In this document: positions 14,399-29,199 of the stretch, piece after piece
How positions within the stretch are numbered: position 1 is the stretch's first letter
Layout of the letters: every line of letters starts with the position of its first letter
Origin: Augochlora pura
Taxonomy: Eukaryota > Arthropoda > Insecta > Hymenoptera > Halictidae
Reading direction: 5' to 3'
Length of the DNA: 64,000 bases
Assembly: GCF_028453695.1 (NCBI RefSeq)
Contig: NC_135777.1
Coordinates: forward strand, 21,228,796 to 21,292,795
The notes under the pieces: model-generated
What the model was told of the DNA's origin: nothing
Seen by the model: the letters and a program-made list of their open reading frames with translations, nothing else
Database searches by the model: none
Position numbers and translations under genes: made by a program

Positions 14399-14605
14399 AT
14401 ATTTTCTTGTATACGTATTCTATATCTATACGAATTACTGTGTTTAATTCTGCGTAGCTATAGCATGACTTTTTCTAATATATGAAAATATATAAAAAGA
14501 ACTTTTATAATTTCTTAACTATATTTTCTTATATACATATTCTATACGAATTTCTGTGTTTCATTCCGTGTAGCTATAGCATGACTTTTCATAATATATG
14601 AAAAA
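14399..14605. repeat. Tandem direct duplication, period about 120 bp
   Basis: Two diverged copies of an about 88-bp AT-rich segment (about 14399-14489 and about 14520-14605). Shared blocks include tatattttctt, tacgaatt, ctgtgttt, gtagctatagcatgactttt and aatatatgaaaa. One copy has a small deletion. Non-coding. Confidence 0.85.
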
Positions 14606-17600
14606 CTGGAATGCGGCTCTCGTTGACCTCACGCGTGCCCATACCTGTTACAGCGCAAAGGATTAAAAACCAAAGTAAAACAATGGTAACTGCAGTGGTC
14701 TGTTACAAACTACTGTCATATTATTAATAAAAATAATATCAGATGTTAGATATTATTCTCTGAAAATCGGTGACAAATTACAGCCGATGTATTAATAAAT
14801 AATTTTGTAACATCGAGCAATGTGAAAGTTCTAATCGAATGGAACTTCGAGTCGCCCGTAGAGACTTCACACGCGCGACAAAGTTACATACGCGGCACAG
14901 TTCCCGGTCCGGATCAAAGTGGCGACACTTCTGCGCGATCGGAGCGTTCTAACGCTACGGGCCGGCTCATAAACCTGTCCCTTGTATCTCAAACGGCCTT
15001 CCGAACTCTGCATGCCGATAGATTTTTTCCTCTCTCTCTCTCTCTCGCTCTATCCGTGTGTATCAACGGTTGTTTATGCCGCCGCATCGATTTAAAACGC
15101 AAGCCATCGCATATTTATCGGCGACATTAGCAACACCTCTTTCGCCGCGCGTGGGCGTAATTAACGAGCGAGCTTCGAACGATAACAGATAAAATTATGT
15201 CAAATTAAGAACCGGCGCGATAACTGTCCGAAAACGCCGGCCGCTTCCCTAAAGGATCGGCGATCTCCCGTACGTAGATAGAATCTTAATTTCGTGCCCG
15301 GTTTCGAATAACGTATTTAAAGCTGCGCCATTTATTTTACGAGCACACCGACGCGCCGACACTCTCTAACGCCTGTGTCCGGCTTTTATGCTTGTTGCCT
15401 CTTCTTTCCTTTTTTCTTTTATCCACGTTATTAACACAGAAAAACACGCGTGTTTCGCTCGTTAACGGTGTACCGCCGCAACTTCGATTTCGTATGGGAG
15501 CTTCTTAAATTTCTTCGAAAGTTTATAATACGATGCGCGAAAAGCGAGGCGCTTTTGTTTCGCGCGATAATCGACCGCGTTACATTCGCAAGTATTCGCT
15601 TCTTGTTAAATTCGCTATGATCGTTTCGTCAGCGTTCGCAGTCTATATAATTGGTTTTTCGAACCAGAAAACAGTTTTTAATGATCGCTCTACATTCTAG
15701 TATTGGGAAATCGAATTTCCGATCGCGTATATCACTCGCAGCTAACGAGTTCTGCAATTTTTCTTAAGGAAAATATAATTGCAACTTTCGCGCTCGGATA
15801 GATCATTAAACAATTAACTAGTGCCAATTGAAAATTCTACATAAATTGTATACCGTACTATTTCGATCTCCACGTAGTGTTATACATTTTTCTTTAGGCG
15901 AACAAAACTTTTCAATCGCACTCTTATCCAATTAGAAAGATAAAAAATGAACGTGACCTGTGTAAAAAGTGAACATGTCCTCCTCCACAAAAATATAAGT
16001 AACTGATTATACTTGTGATAATATACAATTCCATATGTAAATCTTCTCCAACATATTTATCTTTTTAATTCTACATAATCTTATGTAATCTTTATATCAT
16101 CTTTATAATCTTATATAATCTTTCTGCGCACGATAGTTTTTATATAGACCTTAACATTATAAATAGGTAGCGGATTTGAGGTATTTGCGATAAATATAAA
16201 TAAAAAAAGACAAAGAATAGCAGAACTACTCAAGACACTTCAGAATATCGCTGTATCAATAGGAATTGTCTATTCCTATTAAAAAAATTATTCGGAGCGA
16301 ATAAATGCTAATTGACGCAGCACGAATCATAGTGCAAGGGGTGAAAGTGTTAACGCCGACGGAAAGTCGAAGAAGCTCGAATCCCTCGGTTTTTCCATCC
16401 GAAGTGCCGGCTGCACATTTAATCAAGCCGTTGTAAGGATAACACGGGCCGGCGATAAATCGAGTATCTTTCCGAAAGAGAGGGGGGGGGGGGCGGCACC
16501 GGCTATGATGAGCAGTTAGGCGTCGACTAGATGGCCCGGACATGTGGCCGGTTTTAGGGCGCAATCGCCGAAAAACATCTGTCCTCCGCGTGAGTCCTGG
16601 GGGGCAGGACACTGGCGGCGGGGGATCCGTATTTATTTCGGTGATTCCCTTTCGACGAGGAGCCTAAAAATTGAATGCCGGCATAAATCATCGCCGATAA
16701 GGAGAACGAGTTCTTAATGCGAGGACATCACCGGCTACCAGAGCCCACGGACTTTCACGCCGGATTCTCGTCTCCTCTCCGTTCATCCAGTATCCTAACC
16801 CTTTTCTGGACCGCCTCGTCCCCGAGACCAAGAATTCATCTCTCTCTCTCTCTCTTTCTTTTTATCTCTCTCTCTCTGTCTTTTTCTCTATTTCTCTCTT
16901 TCTTTTTCTCTATCTCTTACTCCGTTTCTCCCCCACCATTTTCCTCGCTCCGTTCGTGGTTCTATCGTCCGGAGTCTATCGGTACGTGGCATCTACTACA
17001 CCTCCGCCCCCCACCACCGGTGGACGGTTTGTGTTTCTTGTGTATCCTCCGCCGCGAGATCAGATAAAAAAGCGGCGAGAGGGTGGGAAAAAGAAGCGGA
17101 GGGAAGGAGCCCGGCTTAGTTTGTCACCATCGTTTAAAGGAGGGTGGGGCGAGGTGAACGCGGCCCGGGCGAACGAGGGAACCCCGCAGGATTTATTGGA
17201 CTTGTCTCGGAGAAGAATCAAGACTCGTTGTGCTTGCCACGAGACCAGTCCTCCGCCAGAAAGCCAATTAAATCGGTCGACAGTCCCAAAAGATTCTGAG
17301 TCCACCCGGCTCCTACATCTCCACAGGTCTCGTTCCCCCGCTCGCTTCCCCGGCCACGCAGCCACCGTTCACGTCCCTCTCTTTCTAGCTCGCCCACTCT
17401 GTCCCTATCCGTTCATCTCTCTCTCTCTTTTGCTTTGCCTCTGGTCCCTGTCCTCGTCGCTACCATACCACTGACCTTTAATCCTTCTCGCGCGCTTCCT
17501 TACCCGCGAACTTAAATCGGACGTCTTATCTCCCGTACCCGATACGACATTGCCCCGCGACTAATGTCCGGGGCCCCGTGAGCCGGCACCGAGAAGAGGA

Positions 17601-19881
17601 TTTCGCGCGGGCCCGAAAGACGCGTCCGGCCCCGCAGAAGAAGGCTGGATAACTGTCCGTATTTTTCTGGGAGATTGATCGGCGCGCCGGCAAAAAGGCC
17701 ACGAGGAGCAGGAGGAGGAGGTGGTCCACCTTCCGAGCGAAAGAAGGCGGAGTCCCACGGAACGACCGCCGCATTCGGAATGCTCGGCCGCGGTCGAAAG
17801 AAAATGATGGGGTCCGGGGTCTCTAATATCTCCGACAGGGGGGAGGGGGGATATCTTTATTTTTTCGCGGGCCGTCGATGGACGAAATTACTCGCCGGGC
17901 ACGGCGCGGTCTGCTCGCCGTCGTATCGTACCACGGACCGAAAAGGGGAACGCGCGCGGCCGACTAAACTCGCGCGGTACGGTCGTACGCGAGGATACAC
18001 TTTGGTCGAAACGAGGGGATCCGTCCCGTAACTGTTAGCGGTTTTCGGAGCGTAGTCCGGATGAGGATAACGGTTGTTCGCCGCCGCAAACCGCGGACCC
18101 TGTCCACTAGACATCTGACACGTATCCAAATAGAATCCACGATTCCCAAGGAATGCGCGTTACCCCGTATACCGACCGAAACTTTACGGATCGGTCCGCC
18201 CGCGCGCGCGCGAGAGCATTATTGCCGCGCCGATCCGGCACGAGTTGTTCGCGAAACTGCCCGGTTACGGCGATCGGCCAAATTTATACGCGCAAATAGT
18301 TCCGGTTCGCCGAGCGACAAATCTTTTCGAAATCCTGCGGGACGCGAGAGCGCGTTTCGAATCGATTCGCGAAAATTTGAATTTGGGTAAGACGATATAT
18401 TCTCGCATCTACCAAAAAGTAACAAATAAAATGCAGTACACACCTGGATTATTAAAAGAAAGTTCTTTGAACGCGACGAGTATTAGCTTGTCTAATCAAA
18501 ATTCAGCATAAATTAACTTTTGAACAATGTTAGACGTTTTTAATGAACCAGTATTTTTATTAAATTCTAGGATGTTAAATATATATATAGTAGGCATTAA
18601 TAAATGAATTAATAAAAAGAATTGATCTTAAAATGAAAATTTCAATTAAATCATCGCCAGGTGAATTCAAATTGAGAACAGCTTCATTAAGTTCGACGGA
18701 ACACCGTCGATCCGAATGAAAAGTTACAAGTACCACGGATAATCAGCGGACTCCCATTACATAAACCTACCCGGTTACGTAAACTGGTCGTGTCCTGCTC
18801 GGTTCACATAAACGGAGTTCTACTGTATCAGTGTTTACACACTCGACAATTTTCACACGAAATGCATACAGCGTCAACGGTATCGTATGCACGTGGTTCT
18901 AAACGCGAAATAGTTGCTTCGCTGACTCATAGTTCCTTATTGAAACTTCAGCGAAACCCCGCGATACGGTATCAAGGATGAAGACTCGAGAAAAGCGTCC
19001 AAAAGCTAAAGAGAATTCCACAGAACGCAGGGAAAACGTCGCGAACCGGACAAAGAAAGAAGAAAGCTGATCATTAACCGAAAGTTCTGAAGATAGAAAA
19101 GAGGAGCGCTACGCGGGTCGAGACGATCCGAGGGAGAGCGACGCGGCGTCGCCATTAGGCCGAGAGAAACCCTTAAAAATCAGTTCCAGGGACGGGTTCC
19201 TCAATTTTTCAGAAGGGCGACGCGAGCCTCAAAGGGGCCAAGCCTCTTTTCACGGCACGGTAGACACTTTGCAGAAAGGTGCGTAGATTTTTTTCGCGAG
19301 GTCGTTTCGGCGCATTCCTTTGCGCGACGGTGGCGGGGTACCGTAGGGGCGGGAAGGGGAGGAGGAAGGAGGTCGGGGTCTTTGAATGCGAGACCGCGGA
19401 ATAATTTATATGGAAAGTGAGAGAGAGTGAGAGAGTGAGAGAGAGAGAGAGAGACGCTTCTTGAGGAAGCATTGTGCTTGGACTTGAATTAAACATCGCC
19501 CCCCTCCTCCTTGACTGTGTGAGGTTCTGTGCCCTGTGCCTCTTGGCGATGTCGTGACTAGGAGCTCCGGGATAAAGGGGGATCAATAGGGGCGCAGGAA
19601 GTAGGGCTGCTACTATACAAACTGGCAAGGTATTCCCGTATATATACCTGTGCGCGCGACTACCTCTATCCCCCATGGGGCCCTCCCCTCCACCCTCCTA
19701 CCCCCGGTACCTGCGTAACGAGACAGAAACGTAGGCTCGCGGCTGCATATCAGAGGTATTACATCAATTGCTAACTACTGTCGTCTTGCTACTCGTCCTT
19801 TAACCCTTTCGCAACTGATGCACCGCCGAGCGAAACCCGTTCCCTAGTTTCATATTCACTTGGATAATATCCGACACCGGT

Positions 19882-19925
<44 letters not shown>

Positions 19926-20844
19926 CGCACGAATCTCGCTGTGTTTGATCTGCAAACAGGTAAATGAAGGTGGCGCGTCAATTGTTAACGATCCGCGTCT
20001 TTTTCCGCCTTCGATCTTTCAAGTTCCATGGTTGGGATCGAGTCTGATACGAAGTCGAGTTGATTTCGATAGTCAGATTTATGTTTCATGTGGTACACAT
20101 ATACTTCGATAATTTCGTTAATTCTCCAAGCGACAGTCACATGGAATTCTTGTCCGAAATATTTTGTAAAATTTAGCCAAAAAGCAACATTGTGGAAACT
20201 TTCAATTTTTAATTAAAATCCTTTATTTTTTTTCTGCTTCGTGATTTCGTACAGAAAAGAATAGAAATACAGAAAATAAAATTACATGTATTTAAATTCT
20301 TAGAAAAATTGTTTCAAATTATCACTTTGACAGCTAACGTCCACAATTAATTTAAGAATAAGAAAGACAATATTTGTTACAGCAATTTCTTTTGCAAACT
20401 TTTCGTAAACCTTGTGGATTTTAACAAAATTTAGCTGGCTTAATGGATTACAATAAATATTAATTTTTGAGCTTTACAAATAATTGTATGTATATAACGT
20501 GACACTAAAGACGTTAAAAAATACGATGTCATTAACAATACGCTAGCGAAGAGTAGCATAATCGACTAGGTTCCCGCTGGTGCACCTAGGCCAGAAACGC
20601 GGCTTTAATTAAGAAATACACACGTGCTGTAATTAGCCGAGTAAACAGTACTCAACGGCGTGCCTATAATGCATAATGACCCGCAATTATTACCATTAAC
20701 AGTAATTGAGAGAAGCATCGTGACCCACCCTCTCCCCCCTCGACCGGTAACATCACGCGTGCACGAGACCGCCGCGCACAGTTTAAGCCAATTCTATTGT
20801 TTCATACCCGAGCGACTTTAAAGCCGTCGGCTTAAAAATAGCCG
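14606..20844. other. Non-coding stretch with pyrimidine-rich repeats
   Basis: No gene supported. It holds imperfect CT-rich tracts (about 15030-15050, 16827-16922), G12 at 16482-16493, a GA tract at about 19416-19455 and the (CT)20 array. Longer open frames such as 16717-17067 (+) and 16956-17474 (+) merely translate CT repeats and GC-rich DNA. Confidence 0.5.
19883..19922. repeat. (CT)20 microsatellite
   Basis: Forty bases of pure CT dinucleotide. On the minus strand this reads as GAGAG repeats, a motif bound by GAGA-type factors in insects. Binding here is not shown. Confidence 0.95.
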
Positions 20845-20944
20845 NNNNNNNNNNNNNNNNNNNNNNNNNNNNNNNNNNNNNNNNNNNNNNNNNNNNNNNN
20901 NNNNNNNNNNNNNNNNNNNNNNNNNNNNNNNNNNNNNNNNNNNN
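20845..20944. other. Assembly gap, 100 N
   Basis: Exactly 100 N, a conventional length for a scaffold gap of unknown size. It is flanked by GC-rich sequence (gccg before, ccgcgacac after) with CG-dinucleotide runs nearby at about 21062-21086. True distances across this point are unknown. Confidence 0.98.
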
Positions 20945-22388
20945 CCGCGACACGATCCCGGCAATAATTCATACGGTTCCTCGCAGGCGCGCAATCTTCG
21001 CCGATATCCGGCTCGTATTTAAATATTCGCCGGCGGACGGACACGTCTCGCCGCTTGTATTATCCGCGCGCGCGCGCCCGCGCGTATCGCCGCCCGTTAA
21101 GCGTCCAATTTCGCACAACAAGCGTAACTAACGCTACACCGGTTTCTACTTAACGGGGGAAACTCTTTTTTGCCCTGGGAACACGGCGACGGGCCAAGCG
21201 GATTCTAAATCGGCGAAGGAACGAAATTGGGGCGCAAGTTTGTGTCCGTGTCGTCCGCGTTTCGATGCCCGGAACACCCGCCACGCTTTATGGAATATAT
21301 TGTTTGTCGGCCGCAGATAATTGTCATCGCTCGCCAATTTCCTGCCCCGCGCGTACGTCAGCTGGCTTTGAAACACAAAAAATGTTCGGTGTACGATTTT
21401 CTATTTGTCACTGATACGCGGCCCCGGCCCGACCCGACCCGACCCCGAGCGAGCGTTATTTTTGCCGCGGAATTGGCCGGGAACGGTCGATTAGGTGCCA
21501 TGCAACCTTGCCAGCCTGAACAAACGAATCTGCCGCTCTTCTCTTTTTTTGTTTTCATTCCGAGCACTTTGTAGAAAATCAAGATCGCCATGGGGAACGT
21601 TGCGTCGCGATTTAAGCTTCATTCTGGAGTTTTTTAATTGCTGATAAATAATACAATTTGTATAATTTTTAAATTCGCGCGCTTTGAAACAATCAGTTGA
21701 AGCACTGAAAATCACTGCGCGTCACGCGAGATAAATGTTAACTTTAAATTACGATACGTATTTCCCTGAAGACCAGGGTTTTTCGAGTTCGCGACCAGCA
21801 GACTCCAGCGTTTCAAACGAATGCCAAAGATAACCGTCCGAACACGTGACATTTCGAAAAAAAATTTACCAACAAAAGTGATCGATGGAAATTCGATTTT
21901 TATTTTAATCATGGCATAGTAATAAATCAATCGGACCATTCAAACTTATTAGAAATATTATTTCTGGAGACAGCGGCAGGTCCGCCGAAGGTTTCCTCAA
22001 AAATTTCAAGCCGCTCGGACTACTAGATCTCTCCGGAGATGTCAACCGTATCGGAAAATAAGGTTTCGGGAAAATTGAGTTGAAAGTTTCCCCCATCAAA
22101 CATCTCTGCAGCCTCGTTATTTTCGCGAACTCAAATAAATCTTTTTGCGGGCGAATATCTCGAGGAGCGCTTCGAGGAACCACGATGAAAAGGCATCGAT
22201 TTTTTCGAAGTTCCAGGCACGGAATATACCGCTTTAAAGGTCTAGGACGCACAAACTGGGACACCTCTGTCGTCAAGCATCCTATCGCGAACCGGTTGGT
22301 CCTGTCTTAACTACGTTTGGTTAATTACGAAGTTAATTACAAACAACGTTGATTTTCGAACTAGCGACGAATACGTGGCATAAAGTAG

Positions 22389-22461
<73 letters not shown>

Positions 22462-22498
22462 TTCTCTCTCATCTCTCTCTATTTCCGTCTCTCTGTCG
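22389..22498. repeat. Long CT microsatellite with interruptions
   Basis: About 110 bases of CT repeats, interrupted by single tg, tt, at and gt steps. It is the longest CT array in the window. Confidence 0.93.
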
Positions 22499-25400
22499 CA
22501 GCCCACGGTCACGAGGATCAAAAGGACTGGGGTAAAGGACGCCGGGACCGGGTACCATCTCTCTGTGAAGCCGACATCACCGCCAAAGACGCTTTGTGAT
22601 CCGCCGTCGTTTGTGCGAAAGAGAAACGCTAATTATTATCACTCGCTAATTTCCCAGACCGACGACAGCATCGGAGAGCAGTTGTGAAATATCTCAAGGG
22701 GGAATGCCGCAAGTTGTCAGAGTGTATCGGTTTCGCCAAATGAAATCAACCTTCGCCACCCGTCGTTCGACGCCGCCTCGTATGGTTTCCGGTATTAAAT
22801 AAGATCTCCCGTGCGTGTTCGCACTTCGCCTGACGTCGGCTCATCGATAGGATTCCCGATGATTGTACCGTGTCGGAATAAGAATCTCAAGAATTTAGAC
22901 AACCGCGAATAAAATTCTGTGGGCAGGCAAATTCGAGACGATTAAAACTGTAGACAGCGGATTTTATGTAAGAGATTTTTATCAGAAGAAATGTTAGTTA
23001 ACTTCTTTCGTGTATAATTCTGTTCCTCGGTTAAATTGTTCTAGCTAAAATTTCTGGTCGTCCGAGAAACGAAGCTTTGAATAAAATATGTAGCTGGCGA
23101 ATAAGCGAGAATAAATCAATTAAATTATAGTTGGAGGTCTATAAAATATGTAGAATATGCTAAATAATGCTTAACTTAAAAGTTAAGGGCACGTGTTCTA
23201 ATTATTTTAAAATATGCCGGATAGTAGCAAATTAGTGGACAAGAAAGGCGTTGAAAAAATAAGACCGACAGAATTGCAGTAAATAATTGTCAACTTGCAC
23301 AAAACTGCTTGCATTGCACTTTTAATACTGAAACTATTACGACTTCAAGATTTGCGTTGTTTCTTCAAACAATACAAATTATACAAAGCTTTCGCTAATT
23401 AAATTTCTTTTCTAAGAATGATTTTCTAAACAGTGCACTAACAATGCGCGTCTGAAGCAACCCTTAACGGCGCTCTAGAAATCAGAAAATAATAAATTCC
23501 TCCCAAACAACCCGTTCAAGGAACACATTAATTACGCGGGTGATCCATGAACGGTTCCAATCGACGGAAGAAAAATGACTCGGGCACGAATCCCAGAACC
23601 TAATCCCAATCATTAGACTGTACGAGGGTGTTTCGGCTAAACGACTCGGGACTCGTTTTCGCTTAATTCACCTCCGGCGAGATCCTGTTACGAGCCGGGG
23701 ATCACCGAAAACCGGGCCGAGCCCCAGTCGATCCTGCGACGCGAGCGTTAATCATTTCGAATCGTTCTGTTCCGGACGGTTTAGCGGCATCGGAGTCGCA
23801 CGCCACCTCCGGTGTGCATTACGACTTCCTCGAAAGTCGATCGACTTTGACACGCAACACACGATCTCGTTTGCCGAGCTCGGGAAAAAAAGAAGAGAGA
23901 AAGAAAGAGCGAGAGAGAGAGAGAAAAGGTAAAAGATGATGGTGAATCGGTGTTAGAGTCTCGGTCGCAGAGACAGCGGAACAGCTGTCCTTGACAGTGA
24001 ACATGCTGCGGTATGCGCGCACGCTTCCGGTCGAGGCGAGATCGGGCGTCCTCGCGGAGGAGGTGTGAGGGCAGCTGGGGTGACTTTCGACGGTAGAGAA
24101 GAAAAAAAGGAGCAACTTCTGACCCCGGCGGTCGGACGCGCCATCATCGATACCCATTTCTGCTGCCCAGCGGGAGAAACACTGCCGACGACATCCTGAC
24201 ATTTTCCAGCCCTCCCCCGGTCGCCTTTTGTCCACCGGATTTATGGCGCGAACACCGGCTGCGCTTCGACACCGTGCCGCCCGTATCGACACTTCCCCGG
24301 CTTCTGTCTATCGTCCGTGCCCCGATATCGTTATTACGGGCGCCGATTTATCGCTGATCCAGATTCCTAAGTTCATTAGCGGAAACCTCTGGATCCACGG
24401 AACGAGGAATTCGGTCGAGGCGAAACCGGGGCAAGTGCAAGAACATGCTGATTTATAAATCGATGCTGCACGCTCGAGAACGTCGCCCGGCAATCGATTT
24501 AACGGTTTTCGGAGTAACTTGTGGCGGAGGGGACGACGATAGTCTATTGAAACGAATTAAAGAGGTATTTCAAATTTACAAGCACGATTTTATTGGAACT
24601 TTTTAGCTGGGGAAAATAAATTCTCGAAAATAGACTGCATGTATTTTTAACCTCTCGTGCGATATATACATACATGTATATAGATCTGGTATGGTCTGTG
24701 TTAGGAATTCGTTAACGATTAAAAAATTCATCGACAGACGTATCTATAGAAAAACTGGAATAAAAGACGACGAACCAGACGACCGAGCAAACTCGTTATG
24801 AACAAGATCTACTAAATATATACCTTATTAATTTTAAACGGATTAAAAATTAAATTTTATCCGTTATTAACATTTAAACATTGAAACGAAACTTCTCATA
24901 TATATGTAAATAAATATATATAAATATTGTTATATATAAAAATAAATGTTCTGTCTGGCCGAGGAATTTATTACTAACAAACAAATGCCAGGGCACGCAG
25001 CCATGAAAGAAGTCATAGCACAAGGGTTGAAACTGCAATTTTTCCGTAACTGCACACCGAAAGTTTACGGATTAACGACGCCCGGGGTGAAATTTAACGC
25101 CGCCGCGGTACAGAACGTGACTTTTATTCATCGTTTAATCCGCGGCGGGTTAATAATCCGCGAGCAGTTTCGCGGGTCGAGGTAGCCGGGGGGAAAATCT
25201 GTCTCGCATCGAGTGCCCCGATATTGGTCGAATTAATGAAACACGCGTCGGAACTATTATCGTAATGAGAGACCGACCGAAATCCGGTCGGTTGGAGGAG
25301 CGCGGAGGTAACGCGTTCCCCGCTGTCCCAAGGCGAGAAAGAACGTCGAGGAGGGATCGTTGAACGAGGGCGAGAGAGCCCGCCTCGAGGTTTGGAGTAC

Positions 25401-25667
25401 CCTTCGGAGCCCTGCTTGAAAAGGGATTATCCAGCCCCGGGAGTCTATCGGTGGTTCGCCACAGTGTAACACGACGATCAAAGTTCCACGGTGCGTCGTG
25501 TCCCGAACCTATAAAGGCATCCCCGCGCGGCCCCGAGGCACCGCGGAATCACGAAAACACATAGAGAGGCGGAGAGGGACGAGGTGATCTAATGTGTGCG
25601 TTAGCGGCGCAGGGGCCCACCGTTGAGAGATGGGATGTACCTTGTTATTGTTAGTTATCGCATTAAT

Positions 25668-25712
25668 ACTCGACGACGACGAGGACGACGAGGACGAGGA
25701 CGAGGACAAGGA
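25668..25712. repeat. GAC/GAG trinucleotide array
   Basis: About fifteen GAC/GAG triplets in a row. In one frame they would encode an Asp/Glu run, but no surrounding gene supports translation. A serine run on the opposite strand comes from the same repeat. Confidence 0.9.
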
Positions 25713-26885
25713 CGGTGCCCGCGAACGGTCGTCTGTGCGGCGAACGTTGCTCCGTTACGGCGTTTCGCAGCCAGTGTGCGGAGCCATTAGCAACGGGGCC
25801 CGGGGATATATAGGCGTCCTGTTCAAACACTTCCTTTCGCAGGAATTCGATCCGTCTGCCCGCCGCGGCGCACGGGATCTCTAACGTTGTCTCTCCGGCC
25901 CACCCGATAAAGTACAACGGCTCTCTGTATACGGATTTTGCTTCCTTCCGAGGACACTCCGGCGTCGCGACAGCCGATACTCTCGTTCTCGCCGCCCCGA
26001 AGAGGGATCTATAACGTTTTCTGGTAACGCGGTCCCAAGCGGCGCCGCGACGCGGATGCGACGACGCCGGAAGTATTGGAGGACGTGGAATGATTGCGAC
26101 ACTGACGAAATGCGGGATGGAAAACCTACCGGCTTTTATTACCTGCTACCTGTCCCACTCGATTCGTTCAACCACTATTTCGTCACTTTGAAAATCAATT
26201 TTGTCGTTCTAACGCTTATTATCTGTGACCTCCCTTAATATTCAGGCATTTTCCAAAATGCGACAAATTTCTTAAAAGTGGATTACTGGACTAATGGATT
26301 TAGAAAAGAGATTTTCTTGTACGAAGGAAGAAGAGGGTGAGATTAAAAGAATAATAGACATTTAAGCGTTCGATTAATTTATAATGTCTATAATTCAATT
26401 TTTTTATTACAATTAACATTATTTAACTTGTATATAATTTTTTAAAAGTAAGCAAAGACTGGAAACACCACTAAACAATTTTTCTAAAAACCAGTCATTC
26501 TGATTGGTCTTGGTAGAAATCGGTAAACTTAAAACCAGTATTTACTTATGGTGACATATTCGTAAATTTCGCGCGCTTTAGGATAATTTTAGAACAATTG
26601 TCAAAAAGATTAGAAAAAGTATAATATAAAATTCGATAAAATTCGTAACATCTTCTAAACATATCGACGCAGTTAACTGGTTAAATTGATGGTAATCGAG
26701 TGGAACACACGCGGAAGAGTTAACAGACAGGTTTATCCGACTCGGTGGCGCGCGCATGAGCCAAGCGAAACGTTTTTCAACAACTTCCCTCTAATGAATC
26801 TGTCGCCGTTCTCAAACAGATTGCGCGTTCTCGCGTTCGCCTAATCTCCCCGCGATTCCATTTTTCTGCGCGGGGGCCTCGCGGC

Positions 26886-26915
26886 GGGGGAGGAGGAGGA
26901 GGAGGAGGAGGAGGA
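26886..26915. repeat. (GGA)n array
   Basis: About ten GGA triplets embedded in GC-rich DNA. Repeated GG steps make quadruplex formation possible, but this is inference. Confidence 0.9.
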
Positions 26916-27485
26916 ACGGACGCGTTATCGCGGCGAGACTCTCGCGGAGACGATAGCGTGCGACGAAACTTCTCGCGGGGTAGGGTAGAGTGGCTCGACA
27001 CGGGGTGCGGAGGATTTTTCGTAATAAAATTATGAATTCGCCGGCGGTCCCGAGGAAAAAAACTTTCGGCCCCTTATCGTTCGGCGGGATCACGCGATGG
27101 CGGCAAAGTTTCGACGCGTCGTCGTGGACCCCGGGTGCCTCGGCCTCGGGTTTTGCGGACGCGTTTCCACGGCACAGCCGAGGAGATCCCTCATCGGTCG
27201 CACACGCGCGTAGAACGCCTGATTCCACGGTGCCACGGGCGAAGAATTTCCTTTGACGAGGGTTTCGAACGGCGCGACCCCACGAAAGGGGTGGGGGGGA
27301 CCTGTGGTCGGATCGTCGCGTTACACGCGGCCCTAACCGCGCGTCGATCGAGAGGCTCGCGGATAATCCCTTTTACCTAGAAGGGAGCGGCGAGGTCCTA
27401 TCGAGAGTCTCACCTCGAGGCGGGCAGGTGTGCTCGATTCACAAGCACGCGGTACCCTTTTTTTCGAAGACGCGCGGCGAAGACA

Positions 27486-27487
<2 letters not shown>

Positions 27488-27517
<30 letters not shown>
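27488..27517. repeat. (CT)15 microsatellite
   Basis: Pure CT dinucleotide run of about 30 bases within GC-rich sequence. Confidence 0.93.
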
Positions 27518-29162
27518 GCCGGTGACATTGTTGACCCTGCGCCACATGGCGTTCCGCATATGGCGCGATTCTGCACGACCCGAGACGGTTATTTTTATAT
27601 GCGGTACGCGGCTCGTAGATGAAATTCGGCACGCGGTAAGGTGGATAGCCCGCCTGGCAGATTGGAGCCTGGTCATCCACGGGATGGCGCGTACAGCTGC
27701 GGCCGATTTACTGCTCGCTATCCATTCGGCCCCGGGGTTGGTCTTCGAAGAATTTACGAAAAAACCGCGACGCGTGCGGCCGTCGCTATGCACGGTGAAA
27801 CACGCTCGCGCGTGTGCATCGATCTCGTTAATCTTTCGATTAGGTTGCCTGTCCGAGCGCGGTACGTATGCTTGCGTCTTGTCGAGACCACGAATAAGCA
27901 TAGAAGACAAATTGAATAAAGATCCCTGAATTTTTACCAAAATTGAGTCTCCCTCTTTCCATCGAATCGCAAACTTATATAAAAATATCTTTCCTACATT
28001 ACATTGACATGTAAAAATATCTTTTCCGTTTCCAGCTCGTCATACTTACATTTTCGCCATTTATTGGTTCCTGCTAATATTGAAAGAATATTCAAGAACA
28101 CAGAGCAAAATTCCTGTAATACAAATCAATTTGGCTGCAAGATTCCCAAGGAACAATCCTTCAGTCATCGAACATCTCGGCTTAATTCGAAGCGCGATCG
28201 TTGAAATCCAGCTTCGAATCGTTTCCGGCTGTCATTCCGCTAGCTCCGGAAGACGTCAAAGGCGACCACCCCTCGACGTTCCCCGTGCGAAGATCCCATT
28301 AACCAGCGACCGCGTTACACCCCCCCCAACAACAATCCAATCAATGGAGAATCTCCGCACGCGGTCCTCTAATTAGCCCCGTCAACGCACCGTGTAACTC
28401 TCCTTTTGAGCGAACGTTTAAATTTCGATCGACCGGTGGAACTTTGCGAGCAGACGCGTCCCGCTTTGATATCATCGGTCGCCACCCTTGAACATCGCGA
28501 ATTCAGCGTGCGGAGCTTTTGAAGAAGCACGGGCTGAAACTGGTCACCCGGTATACACACAGTCGACCGGGGGTTCGGGGTTCAAGATGAAAGGCGGGGG
28601 TGTGGGTGAAGGCTAAAAAGTACGGTCGCTCTTTGAGACGAAGTTAAGGAAATGTCCCTTTACGTATGCCGTGTGCGATTCCCTGATGCGCCCTCGTAGA
28701 TCCCGGCTGCTGGTGCAGCTCCCGGTAACTGCGACCCCCTCCCCCCCCCCCCCTTCCCCTTCCCCGGAAAAAGGATTAATATACGGGGACGTAGTCTCGC
28801 GTAAAGTCAATCGTGTGAAGTCTCGCGTAAAAGTGCACTTTGTTCATGGAAATCGATGTAGTTTAATCAGAAAACTGCAGCGCGAAGAGAGCGGGATCGG
28901 CGGGAGAGCGAAACCGGGGAGGGGGAGGGGTGGGGGCTAACGTAAGTCCCCTCTCCATCGGGCGGAATGTAGGGGCATTTAAGTAGATGGAGGGTATAGA
29001 CCCCTGTCTACTCCATTTGCTTTCAGCCCGAGGGACTTCCCCGATATATATCCCAATATTCCCGGTAACAATGATGAATCACTGCGGAGCACCTCTTGCG
29101 CAAGAAGTTGCACATCCAGTGCGCTTGTAACCGTCCCTCTCGCTTCCTCTCTACTACTACTA

Positions 29163-29199
29163 CTCTCTCTCTCTCTCTCTCTCGCTCTCTCTCTCTCTC
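29163..29199. repeat. CT microsatellite with one interruption
   Basis: About 36 bases of CT with a single tcgct break, preceded by an (act)n stretch at about 29150-29163. Confidence 0.92.
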
